Positions 7,837 through 13,913 of a DNA stretch of 23,305 bases are shown here, piece after piece. Under the pieces are notes generated by a model, which made no database searches, had not been told where the DNA came from, and saw only the letters and a program-made list of their open reading frames with translations. Position 1 is the stretch's first letter. Each line of letters opens with the position of its first letter. The DNA comes from a virus: positions 1 through 23,305 of IMG/VR virus record IMGVR_UViG_3300003267_000223; one strand, written 5' to 3'. The translations under genes were made by a program, and so were the position numbers.

Positions 7837-8241
7837 TTACACGTTTTCTACAGTAATAATCGAATGAGCAGCAGAAGACAAGTCATCTATATCGATAAAT
7901 TCAAGCGATTGGAATCCAGCTCTTTTTACCTTCTGTCCAATACGCTGACTTGGTCTGCCACCATCATCTTGAGTATAGTGATGAACCGGATACCACATAT
8001 CATTTTCAACGTGCTTAGCGACTCCCAGAGGAATGGTATACATCTGTCCATCTACAAAACTATATTTTTCAATAGGGTCTTCTTTGTATTTACGAAAAAC
8101 AAAATCCATAGAACCACCAGGAACTTCATAAAAACGAAAGATTCCCCGTACCGGTTCTCTATCTTTGTCTCGTTGATATTTCAGATTGGGAACTTTTGAT
8201 TCTTTACTTACTTTTTTTACTTCTGATACTTTTTCTGTCAT
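7837..8241 (-). CDS. Conserved phage protein of unknown function
   Basis: The start is ATG 8241 (MTEKVSEVKK), 3-4 nt after AAGGAAG; upstream in-frame codons would run through a terminator hairpin. The 134-residue protein has a Lys-rich N-terminus and a conserved-looking core: REPVRGIFRFYEVPGGSMDF, then VDGQMYTIPLGVAKHVEN, DMWYPVHHY and a C-terminal GFQSLEFIDIDDL. I know this arrangement from proteins next to capsid genes in other phages, where it has no assigned function. Its position between two FCCH-containing virion proteins suggests a structural or assembly role. Confidence 0.6.
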   Translation of the reverse strand: MTEKVSEVKKVSKESKVPNLKYQRDKDREPVRGIFRFYEVPGGSMDFVFRKYKEDPIEKYSFVDGQMYTIPLGVAKHVENDMWYPVHHYTQDDGGRPSQRIGQKVKRAGFQSLEFIDIDDLSSAAHSIITVENV

Positions 8242-8254
8242 GGGCTTCCTTTCT

Positions 8255-8286
8255 AAAAAAGGGGGGGCATTACAGCCATCCCCCTT
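8255..8286 (-). terminator. Intrinsic terminator after the capsid-region gene
   Basis: On the minus strand a stem AAGGGGG/CCCCCTT encloses a small GGC-TGTAAT-GCC hairpin and is followed by TTTTTT. It lies 10 nt after the stop of 8297-9292 and just before the next ribosome site. It probably reduces rather than stops expression of the downstream tail genes, for which I see no separate promoter. Confidence 0.75.
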
Positions 8287-8296
8287 AGGTAGTGCT

Positions 8297-9292
8297 TTAT
8301 TGATTATCAACACTGAATGATTTACCAGCAACCCAGTAAATTACATCAGAAGTTGATCCCGCAGGGCTATTAGCGCCAGCAGCAAGAATCATACCGATAT
8401 AACCTTGGTTAACTGTTGCATCAGACAAGATATCAACACCTGCTGACAATGCTTCTGCAGTGTCTTCACCAACAGGAACCAATTCAGCAGCAGTAAATGG
8501 AACTGCAGCGCTTAATGGCCATGCAAAAGCAGTGAATGAAGATGAATCGATATCAACCGTAACACTGTTACCAGTAGTTGTTGTCGTATCAATTGCAGTA
8601 ATAGTACCTTGTAGACCGTTCATTTGTACCATGCCAAATGCAGCAGGAACTACAAATCGAACTAATTGTCCGACTTTAAATTGGTGCGTTACTGACAAAG
8701 TTACTACAGCAGAAGATGCTTGAGTAATCTTAGTGATATAACGACGACGTGGATAAAAGAGTGGATCCCACTTTATTTTCATCCAAGAACCAGTTGTACC
8801 AGCAACAATTTGAGACATATAGTCTAAGCTGAAAGTACCAGAGGTTAAGGTGTTATACCCAACGGTAAAATCAAATCCACCCAATTGTTGTGCACTCGCA
8901 ACATTGATCATACGAACAACATCACCAGCAACAAGTCCGTTAGTACCAGAGTTTGACACCACAGGTATTGCTGCGTTAGATACTGCAGTTACCGTCGCAT
9001 TTACCGCACCATTAGGGCTGGCAGAAGTATCTACAAGAGTAAACCCACCACTTGTTGCATAGCTAGACAAGTTAGCGGCGTTTGCTGCGTTAGATTTCTT
9101 ATATTCCCACATAGCACCGTCAGGAAACCCGCGTTGCCAGTAGTATTCCACACCAACCGCAGTTGTTTGAGACGCTGCAGCCACCGTAATGTTGTAGACT
9201 TTCATCCAATCAACATCAGAACGTATTTGTAACGTTTTTGCAGTACCAGCAGACGTAAATCTACCTTGTTGAATTATTGTATTGTCGGCCAT
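8297..9292 (-). CDS. Abundant virion protein with tandem FCCH-like modules (decoration or vertex candidate)
   Basis: I start it at ATG 9292 (MADNTIIQQGRF), 5 nt after AGGAG that overlaps the capsid stop codon. The 331-residue product is Ala/Thr/Val-rich and beta. One FCCH-like module is clear at about residues 184-265 (ITKITQASSAVVTLSVTHQF...VRFVVPAAFGMVQMNG). A weaker one precedes it at about 108-178 (AVSNAAIPVV...LVAGDVVRMINV..AQQLGGFDFTV). It follows the major capsid gene by 8 nt and is closed by a terminator, so it is expressed with capsid protein at high level. A capsid decoration or stabilising protein is the best guess. Confidence 0.6.
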   Translation of the reverse strand: MADNTIIQQGRFTSAGTAKTLQIRSDVDWMKVYNITVAAASQTTAVGVEYYWQRGFPDGAMWEYKKSNAANAANLSSYATSGGFTLVDTSASPNGAVNATVTAVSNAAIPVVSNSGTNGLVAGDVVRMINVASAQQLGGFDFTVGYNTLTSGTFSLDYMSQIVAGTTGSWMKIKWDPLFYPRRRYITKITQASSAVVTLSVTHQFKVGQLVRFVVPAAFGMVQMNGLQGTITAIDTTTTTGNSVTVDIDSSSFTAFAWPLSAAVPFTAAELVPVGEDTAEALSAGVDILSDATVNQGYIGMILAAGANSPAGSTSDVIYWVAGKSFSVDNQ

Positions 9293-9300
9293 AGTCTCTC

Positions 9301-10245
9301 CTATAATGTGCAACGAAGGTTGATTACCCAGAGATCGTTAGTGATTCTCGGTACTTCTGCGAATTTATAACCCACAGACACGTTTAGTGCTAATGGACCA
9401 TCATATATTGGTGGTCGATAGATAAAGCTTGCGCTATAACCATCTTGCTCAATACATGCATATGCTTCCATACCAACGCAGAAGATGTTGTACACCGTCG
9501 CGCCAAGGTTAGAACCATTAGCAGTAGTAGAGCCGATAGATGAAACGAGGAAACGCAAGTTACCAATAGCACCCCATTCTGAACGCAATGCATTCATTGG
9601 TGATGGATATTGGTTCTTTTGAATAAATCCAGAAACAGAATCCATAGACTTGGTTAAGTCAGTGTGACAAAGCGCAAAGTACGCATCACGAACTGGCGCT
9701 GTACCAAACTTATCTTCACCTTCAATGTTATCCATAATGGTGTATGCGTTATTGCTCAGCAATGAACGAACAACATCATCAACGTCTGAACGTGTTAATT
9801 CAGTTGGATTATCACCGTTTACACCACCAACACAGTTGATGAAGCTTGCAGTAGAAGCCAACATGTTACGGGTTAATTGATCTTCTGTTTGACGAAGTGA
9901 AACACCTAAACGTGCTGCACATTCGTTTAATACAGGGTCTTGGTTTTGCAAAGTAACTTGTTCGTTAATTTGCACATAAGTTCCATAGAAACTGATCTTC
10001 GCATCAATATCAACCGCAGTTAGATTTTGAGGCGGAGGAGTAACACCTGAATTACCAAGCGGAACCATTGCAGTGTCGAGAGGATTATATCTTCTCATAC
10101 GAAGCGTATTACCACCATTACGAGGCATTTGCTTCTTCATTGCAGGAATCTTATGAATCATGTTCGGAACCGGTACTGACAAGAGTTTATAACTAAAACT
10201 CTGTTGCACTGGCGATGGCAGAATAGCTGTAGTTGTTATTGCCAT
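9301..10245 (-). CDS. Major capsid protein, N4-gp56-like
   Basis: The start is ATG 10245 (MAITTTAILPSPVQQSF), 6 nt after GGAG; the upstream TTG at 10257 has no ribosome site. The 314-residue protein shows the layout of N4-gp56-type HK97-fold capsid proteins: an early basic segment (RNGGNTLRMRRYNPLD), then KISFYGTYVQINEQV, a long helix region with Arg/Glu (ECAARLGVSLRQTEDQLTRN), a PVRDAYFALCHTDLTKSM segment and a C-terminal YRPPIYDGPLALNVSVGYKF. It is about 80 residues shorter than typical members. It has its own promoter and structured leader, as expected for the most abundant protein. Confidence 0.85.
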   Translation of the reverse strand: MAITTTAILPSPVQQSFSYKLLSVPVPNMIHKIPAMKKQMPRNGGNTLRMRRYNPLDTAMVPLGNSGVTPPPQNLTAVDIDAKISFYGTYVQINEQVTLQNQDPVLNECAARLGVSLRQTEDQLTRNMLASTASFINCVGGVNGDNPTELTRSDVDDVVRSLLSNNAYTIMDNIEGEDKFGTAPVRDAYFALCHTDLTKSMDSVSGFIQKNQYPSPMNALRSEWGAIGNLRFLVSSIGSTTANGSNLGATVYNIFCVGMEAYACIEQDGYSASFIYRPPIYDGPLALNVSVGYKFAEVPRITNDLWVINLRCTL

Positions 10246-10397
10246 GAGCGTCTCCAAAAAAGAGAACTGGAAAAAGAGCGGTACAACCGCATATTGTAGG
10301 CTGACGAGACCTAGACTTCTGTCTTATGGGTGGACGAATCCCGAGATCGGTCCGGAAGTAGGTGAAGTGAGCGAAGCTTCCGATCGGCTCATGGGTA
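10246..10397 (-). promoter_or_regulatory. Structured leader of the major capsid mRNA
   Basis: About 145 nt lie between the predicted start of transcription and the capsid ATG, with no credible ORF. On the minus strand three hairpins can be drawn. The first has CCC/GGG, GAG/CTC and CGGAAG/CTTCCG stems with internal loops (about 10333-10395). The second is AGAC-AGAA-GTCT. The third is GCGGT-TGT-ACCGC followed by TCTTTTT just upstream of the GGAG ribosome site. The leader may stabilise the message or act as an attenuator. Confidence 0.45.
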
Positions 10398-10406
10398 GTT
10401 ATACCA
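10398..10406 (-). promoter_or_regulatory. Extended -10 promoter for the major capsid gene
   Basis: On the minus strand TGGTATAAC forms an extended -10 element (TGn plus TATAAC). It lies just downstream of the terminator ending the previous operon and has no good -35. It resembles the TGGTACAAT sites at 12724 and 13862. Confidence 0.5.
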
Positions 10407-10423
10407 GAAAAGTATTTTTTCAA

Positions 10424-10466
10424 GAAAAAAAGAGGGATCACAAAAGTAATCAACTGAGTGTCCCTC
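10424..10466 (-). terminator. Intrinsic terminator upstream of the capsid promoter
   Basis: GAGGGA pairs with TCCCTC (plus-strand 461-466 with 432-437 of this kilobase), extended by CAC/GTG with one bulged base. A run of seven T follows on the minus strand. It lies 17 nt after the stop of the small gene 10483-10656. Confidence 0.8.
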
Positions 10467-10482
10467 ATATGTAAGTAGTAGT

Positions 10483-10656
10483 CTATTCTATATCTTCATT
10501 ATCGCTTGGTTGATCAACCTCAAAGAATCGAAGCTCAAAGTTAGGGTGAACCCCATATTTAGTAGTGATCTCTAACGTTCCATCTCGATAAAACCCGTGT
10601 TCATCGCATATACGATCTAGTTCTTTTACTGCATCAATTATTTTTTGGATATCCAT
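10483..10656 (-). CDS. Tiny acidic protein, paralogue of the gene at 10703
   Basis: A 57-residue frame starts MDIQKIIDAVKELDRICDEH with GAGGAG 5 nt before its ATG. Its core reads VKELD....HGFYRDGTLEITT....NFELRFFEV. The neighbouring 64-residue protein has VKELD....LGFERSSTLDIST....VQLRFLPT in the same order, so the two appear to be tandem duplicates. It is the last gene before a strong terminator. No known family is recognised; the helix-beta-beta layout suggests a small folded domain, perhaps a minor structural or regulatory protein. Confidence 0.65.
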   Translation of the reverse strand: MDIQKIIDAVKELDRICDEHGFYRDGTLEITTKYGVHPNFELRFFEVDQPSDNEDIE

Positions 10657-10702
10657 ATCTCTCCTCTACAAAAAACAGTTGTTTTTGATACTTCCACTAT
10701 CA

Positions 10703-10897
10703 TTAATCATCGCCGAATGCTATCCACGTAGGAAGAAACCTCAATTGGACCGTACTAGCTTCATTTTTCACTGGAGTACTTATATCAAGAGTGCTTGATC
10801 TTTCAAAACCCAATTCCAAAACAAAAGCATCAAGCTCCTTAACTTTATCATTTATTTGCTGTATCTGTTCTGTAGTTACTTGAGTCATTCTTTCCAT
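10703..10897 (-). CDS. Tiny protein, paralogue of the gene at 10483
   Basis: The 64-residue frame (MERMTQVTTEQIQQINDKVKEL...) starts at an ATG that shares a base with the stop codon of the endolysin gene (TAATG), with AGGA 7 nt upstream, so translation is probably coupled. An N-terminal helix is followed by a beta-rich half (GFERSSTLDIST, TVQLRFLPTWIAFGDD). It shares the VKELD, GF.R, TL.I.T and LRF positions with 10483-10656. The function is unknown. Confidence 0.65.
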   Translation of the reverse strand: MERMTQVTTEQIQQINDKVKELDAFVLELGFERSSTLDISTPVKNEASTVQLRFLPTWIAFGDD

Positions 10898-11232
10898 TAA
10901 TCTTTCCTCTCAAAATGATTTCCGTCTGGTTTAGGAAATCTTCCACCCCATCTATTTTCAGGATGCAGTGTCTCCCACCATGTTCCAAACTTCTCATAAA
11001 GGGCAGACTCAGTCAGATATTGTCCTTCTGGTGAAAATAAATTCAGATCAATAGCCAATCTCTTGCAGTGCAGGGAATTAAGAATTCCTTTGCCATTTTT
11101 GGCATAGATCATTGCCTGTTCTGGAGTTCTATAAGATTCTCCAAGGGTACACATATACCCCTGTGAGAAAATGTAGGAGATTAGGAGACTTGCATGATGA
11201 GCAAATTCTTTTTGTTTGTCAGATAAAGTCAT
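10897..11232 (-). CDS. Endolysin, M15-family peptidase (L-alanyl-D-glutamate / D-Ala-D-Ala type)
   Basis: This 111-residue protein carries the M15 zinc-peptidase signature. S53-L-H55...A60-I-D62 matches S.H..(G).A.D, and the third ligand comes in the C-terminal PDGNHFER (H106, with D103 nearby as likely catalytic acid). An upstream SYRTPEQA segment (R35) is also usual for the family. The enzyme would cut peptide cross-links of peptidoglycan at lysis. It has no signal peptide, so it needs a holin to leave the cytoplasm; none is obvious beside it. Its ATG overlaps the scaffold stop (TAATG), placing the lysis enzyme unusually inside the capsid operon. Confidence 0.85.
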   Translation of the reverse strand: MTLSDKQKEFAHHASLLISYIFSQGYMCTLGESYRTPEQAMIYAKNGKGILNSLHCKRLAIDLNLFSPEGQYLTESALYEKFGTWWETLHPENRWGGRFPKPDGNHFERKD

Positions 11233-12071
11233 TACATCCTTCTACGCGATTCAAACATCTCTTTACGCAACTGCTCTTTTAAATCTTCAGTAAGGCCATT
11301 AGCAAATGCATTGGCACGACTTAACGGTGTATCTCCCTGCTGAGGAGCAATAGACACTAACGGCTTTGGCTTAGCAGCGTTTTTCTGAGCAATTTCCCGA
11401 TCTTGTGCATGAGTATCCTCACGGTGAATACCCATCTGTCTGATCAATGTATATGCAGATGACGCCTTTTTATATATATCGGGCGTATTGTGTATCATCT
11501 CTGCAATGTCAGGGAATTGTTCACGCAATAGATCGATATTGGAAGCGGATACAACTTTATCAAAATCCGGATACTGCAATCTTATTTTTTGTTCCGCCAA
11601 TGCTTCGGCTGATTGCATTTGGTAGCCCTTGAGTTGTTTTTCCAGTTCCTTAACCTTATGAGCCATTCTAGTAAGGTGCTTACCTTCAGCAAGTGCATCA
11701 GGAGCCAAATCAAAATCTTCATCACGACTCACCTCCTGAGTTTGTGATTTAGGAGTTTGTGCTTCTTGCAGCCTACGCATTAATTCATCACGTTCCCGCT
11801 CTAAGCGCTCTGCGCGTTCTGCCTTTTCTCTTAAAGCTCTAACATTCGCATTGTTTTCCATAGAAGGTTTTTTTGCTGGAGCGGCTTCTTGCGCCACTTC
11901 TTCTTGTGGCTGTTCCTGGGGAGTTTCTTGCTCGTGCATTGCAGGATCAGGCATAGCTTGTCGTATTGCTGGGTGAACATCATATTCTACGGGAGCTACT
12001 TGTTCTTGTTCTAATGGTGGCATCTCAATCTTAGGGGCTCTGCCTTTTGCTTGATCTTCGTGATAACTCAT
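11232..12071 (-). CDS. Capsid scaffolding protein (candidate)
   Basis: The 279-residue protein starts after AAGGAG and lies two to three genes before the major capsid gene. It is charged and mostly helical with no hydrophobic core. It has a Pro/Gln/Glu-rich N-terminus (about 15-70), a long Arg/Glu coiled coil (ALREKAERAERLERERDELM), a second helix (MAHKVKELEKQLKGYQ), a compact middle (IRLQYPDFDKVVS) and a basic C-terminus ending FESRRRM. A basic helical tail that binds coat protein is the norm for phage scaffolds. The assignment rests on composition and order. Confidence 0.7.
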   Translation of the reverse strand: MSYHEDQAKGRAPKIEMPPLEQEQVAPVEYDVHPAIRQAMPDPAMHEQETPQEQPQEEVAQEAAPAKKPSMENNANVRALREKAERAERLERERDELMRRLQEAQTPKSQTQEVSRDEDFDLAPDALAEGKHLTRMAHKVKELEKQLKGYQMQSAEALAEQKIRLQYPDFDKVVSASNIDLLREQFPDIAEMIHNTPDIYKKASSAYTLIRQMGIHREDTHAQDREIAQKNAAKPKPLVSIAPQQGDTPLSRANAFANGLTEDLKEQLRKEMFESRRRM

Positions 12072-12080
12072 ACTTCTCCT

Positions 12081-12584
12081 TTATGATTGCAAAATATTTG
12101 AATGTGCCTCTTCACCGTTGGCAATTTTAGCATGCTTGTACAGAGTTCCATCAGCAAAATCTAAAACATAACCAAGAAGCTGTTTTTCTTCGGGAACTAC
12201 CTTTAGAGCATTTTCCTTGAGAATAAAGCTTGTTTCTCTGTCCGGAATACACCACAGAAGATCTACTTGATCATACATAAGAGCTTTAGTTCTTTCTGGG
12301 TGCTTAGTGTATTTGTAGACGATTTGGTCATAATCAGGAGTGGGACACGTGAGTCGATTGAAAAAGTAATTCCTAAGAACATTCTGCATCAATCGTTCTT
12401 TTTTAGTGATAACCACTACATAAAAATTGCCCAGATACTTTTTCTTTCCTTCTTCCAAGCACTCATAGAAATTTTTTTCATAATCCATGAGCTGCTCACG
12501 CATCTGTTCGGTAGCATTTGTAGTCTCGAGTGGTTTAGACATAAGCTCAAGTGCTTGAGCTCCCACCGTTTTTCTTTTTTGCAT
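12081..12584 (-). CDS. Conserved phage protein of unknown function
   Basis: I start it at ATG 12584 (MQKRKTVGAQALELM), 5 nt after AGGAG; the longer frame beginning MAFLLPF runs through the leader. The 167-residue protein has a helical opening (LMSKPLETTNATEQMREQLMDYEKN), a central strand (LGNFYVVVITKKERLMQNVLRN), CPTPDYDQIVYKY, and LLWCIPDRET before a C-terminal LLGYVLDFADGTLYKH. I have seen this arrangement in phage head-region proteins without assigned function. It leads the scaffold-endolysin operon, so an assembly role is likely. Confidence 0.65.
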   Translation of the reverse strand: MQKRKTVGAQALELMSKPLETTNATEQMREQLMDYEKNFYECLEEGKKKYLGNFYVVVITKKERLMQNVLRNYFFNRLTCPTPDYDQIVYKYTKHPERTKALMYDQVDLLWCIPDRETSFILKENALKVVPEEKQLLGYVLDFADGTLYKHAKIANGEEAHSNILQS

Positions 12585-12650
12585 TACTTCTCCTGAAAAA
12601 GTCGAGCGCTGCCACTGTAGCAACGCCCATGTCAAAAATGGTAACAGGAA

Positions 12651-12701
12651 AGCCATCAGGAGATAAAAGGATTATGAGACTAAGAATATCTGCTGATGGC
12701 T
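12651..12701 (-). repeat. Inverted repeat in the leader of the scaffold operon
   Basis: AGCCATCAG (12651-12659) and CTGATGGCT (12693-12701) are perfect 9-bp arms around a 33-nt loop, located between the promoter at 12724 and the start codon at 12584. No strong T-run follows. It may stabilise the transcript's 5' end or bind a regulator. Confidence 0.55.
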
Positions 12702-12723
12702 AAATGAAGGATCTAGAGCCATT

Positions 12724-12732
12724 ATTGTACCA
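12724..12732 (-). promoter_or_regulatory. Extended -10 promoter for the scaffold operon
   Basis: The minus strand reads TGGTACAATAATGG just after the terminator at 12746-12778. The core nonamer is the same as at 13862-13870. No clear -35 is present. Confidence 0.5.
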
Positions 12733-12745
12733 TAAATTTAATAAG

Positions 12746-12778
12746 AAATAAAAATGGCCCCGCTTTTACACAGGGCCA
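12746..12778 (-). terminator. Intrinsic terminator closing the accessory cassette
   Basis: TGGCCCTG pairs with CGGGGCCA (8 bp, one G-U) around an 8-nt loop, then TTTTTATTT follows on the minus strand. It lies 22 nt after the stop of the small gene 12800-12955. Confidence 0.85.
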
Positions 12779-12799
12779 CATAAATCATAACCATATTTT

Positions 12800-12955
12800 C
12801 TATGATAATATCTTGTCTATCCATTGCCCGGATTTCTTATCCCAGTATTTCTTCTCTTGCTTAGTAACAAGACTACTAAAAAGAGGTGACCAAAAGCCAT
12901 ACCACGTAATTATCCACTGTATGGCTGCCACAATATAGTGTTCATTCTGAGTCAT
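12800..12955 (-). CDS. Tiny Trp-rich protein
   Basis: A 51-residue frame (MTQNEHYIVAAIQWIITWYG...) starts 8-9 nt after AAGGA and overlaps the previous tiny gene by 14 nt. A hydrophobic, aromatic N-terminal half (IVAAIQWIITWYGFWSPLF) could lie in or on a membrane. The C-terminal half is charged (TKQEKKYWDKKSGQWIDK). Five Trp in 51 residues is unusual. It shares the W.I.WY pattern with its neighbour. The function is unknown. Confidence 0.55.
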   Translation of the reverse strand: MTQNEHYIVAAIQWIITWYGFWSPLFSSLVTKQEKKYWDKKSGQWIDKILS

Positions 12956-13079
12956 GATTTTTAATCCTTCTCTCTTTAATCTTATACCAAATCATAAAGA
13001 TAATTGTTTCCCATATGAAAAACTCATACCAAGTAACAATCCTATATTTATCAAAATACCAAGAAATCCAGCACATCAT
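12942..13079 (-). CDS. Tiny aromatic, Trp-rich protein
   Basis: A 45-residue frame (MMCWISWYFDKYRIVTWYEF...) begins 6 nt after AAGGA and 15 nt after the stop of the secreted-protein gene. It contains five Trp, many Tyr/Phe and one central hydrophobic segment (FFIWETIIFMIWYKI) followed by a basic tail, as in a small single-pass membrane peptide. It is translationally coupled to 12800-12955. No family is recognised. Its placement suggests it works with the secreted protein or with the other tiny protein. Confidence 0.5.
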   Translation of the reverse strand: MMCWISWYFDKYRIVTWYEFFIWETIIFMIWYKIKERRIKNHDSE

Positions 13080-13094
13080 AGAATTCCTTACCTA

Positions 13095-13652
13095 TTAAGC
13101 AGGACCAGTTGCTACACCGCCCATTATTCCACCAGCAATCGCTGCTTTTTGCGCAAGTGCTTGTATAGGAACTTGTAAGGCAACATTAATAGTCTTATAG
13201 GCAGCTTTGGTAGCTAATTTTCCAGCCAACGGATTGCCAGTACTTGCTGTCGTAGCAATACCTACTCCAATAGAAGTAAGAATAATACCTGTTTGAGCCA
13301 ATATGTTTACACCGCCCCATCCAAGCCAGTATCCAACAGTTGCTCCACCACCGCCACCACCATTAAGGCGTGTTCCCAAACGAAGAGCAAGATCTCCATT
13401 AGTCATCCGGTTGGTAGTGATGTACTTACTAACTTGAGAAACTTGAGCAGGAGTTAATTTACGCAACGCAGGATCAACGTCATAGCTATTAACACGAGAC
13501 ACTGAGCCATTCTTGCGTACGGCAAATCCTTCTGTATCTTTAAAGACACCAGGACGGTTTTGTTTTACGAATTCATGTGTTTTGTGAGTCAACATTGCTT
13601 GTGCAGAAAATGCTGACAAAAGAAGAGAGAATATAAATGTTTTTTTAAACAT
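13095..13652 (-). CDS. Secreted Gly-rich protein with Sec signal peptide
   Basis: This 185-residue protein begins with a textbook signal peptide: KK, a hydrophobic core and AQA before a likely cut after residue 19. The mature part has a polar region (about 20-95), a run of six Gly near residue 98 followed by an aromatic YWLGWGG, and a long hydrophobic/small-residue stretch (about 113-135, NILAQTGIILTSIGVGIATT), then Ala/Gly-rich helices to the end. The ATG has AGGA 8 nt upstream. It is in a cassette with separate promoter and terminators. A secreted, perhaps membrane-inserting accessory that alters the host envelope is the likeliest role; no family is recognised. Confidence 0.7.
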   Translation of the reverse strand: MFKKTFIFSLLLSAFSAQAMLTHKTHEFVKQNRPGVFKDTEGFAVRKNGSVSRVNSYDVDPALRKLTPAQVSQVSKYITTNRMTNGDLALRLGTRLNGGGGGGATVGYWLGWGGVNILAQTGIILTSIGVGIATTASTGNPLAGKLATKAAYKTINVALQVPIQALAQKAAIAGGIMGGVATGPA

Positions 13653-13661
13653 GTGTAAATT

Positions 13662-13690
13662 CCTAGAAGTGTCGACACGTTGTCGACGGT
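13662..13690. repeat. GTCGAC repeat hairpin before the secreted-protein gene
   Basis: Two GTCGAC palindromes flank AACGT on the minus strand, giving both a direct repeat and a 6-bp hairpin about 20 nt upstream of the start codon at 13652. It may be an operator or a translational control element. Confidence 0.4.
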
Positions 13691-13700
13691 TTGGTTAAAT

Positions 13701-13856
13701 CTAATTGCTTTTATTGTTATTAAAATGCCGTTCTTCGGCGTTTAAAATGTATTCGCCTACATATATTCCTCCTGCACGCAAAAGATTTGCAATGGCTCAA
13801 ACATTACAAAATAATTCTTCGCGATCAAAATGTTTTGGGTTTGTCTCATAAACCAT
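13701..13856 (-). pseudogene. Small ORF interrupted by one in-frame TGA
   Basis: From ATG 13856 the frame reads MVYETNPKHFDREELFCNV, meets TGA (13797-13799), then continues in the same frame with AIANLLRAGGIYVGEYILN and a charged end to TAG at 13701. Both halves read like one 51-residue helical protein with G-first codons throughout. TGA serves as an ordinary stop elsewhere (for example the portal gene), so this is either a nonsense pseudogene, a recoded site, or a 19-residue leader peptide. No ribosome site is seen; the ATG lies only a few bases after the -10 element, so the transcript may be nearly leaderless. An alternative 30-codon frame overlaps it. Confidence 0.45.
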
Positions 13857-13861
13857 TATTT

Positions 13862-13870
13862 ATTGTACCA
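13862..13870 (-). promoter_or_regulatory. Extended -10 promoter of the accessory cassette
   Basis: The minus strand reads TGGTACAATAAATAATGG, sharing the nonamer TGGTACAAT with the promoter at 12724. It stands directly after the terminator hairpin at 13914-13943. Confidence 0.5.
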
Positions 13871-13913
13871 GACAGAGAAAAAAAATAAAGGAAAAGGTTA
13901 CAGACAGAAGAGA

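Noticed and set aside
10193-10474. Frames on both strands across the capsid leader
   Set aside because: They run through the terminator and leader hairpins, lack ribosome sites and have unnatural compositions; the region is better explained as untranslated leader.
13763-13776. Perfect AGGAGG followed by ATG-TAG (start-stop element)
   Set aside because: In the TGA-interrupted frame these bases encode Ala-Gly-Gly-Ile-Tyr-Val, so the ribosome-site look is probably a by-product of the codons.
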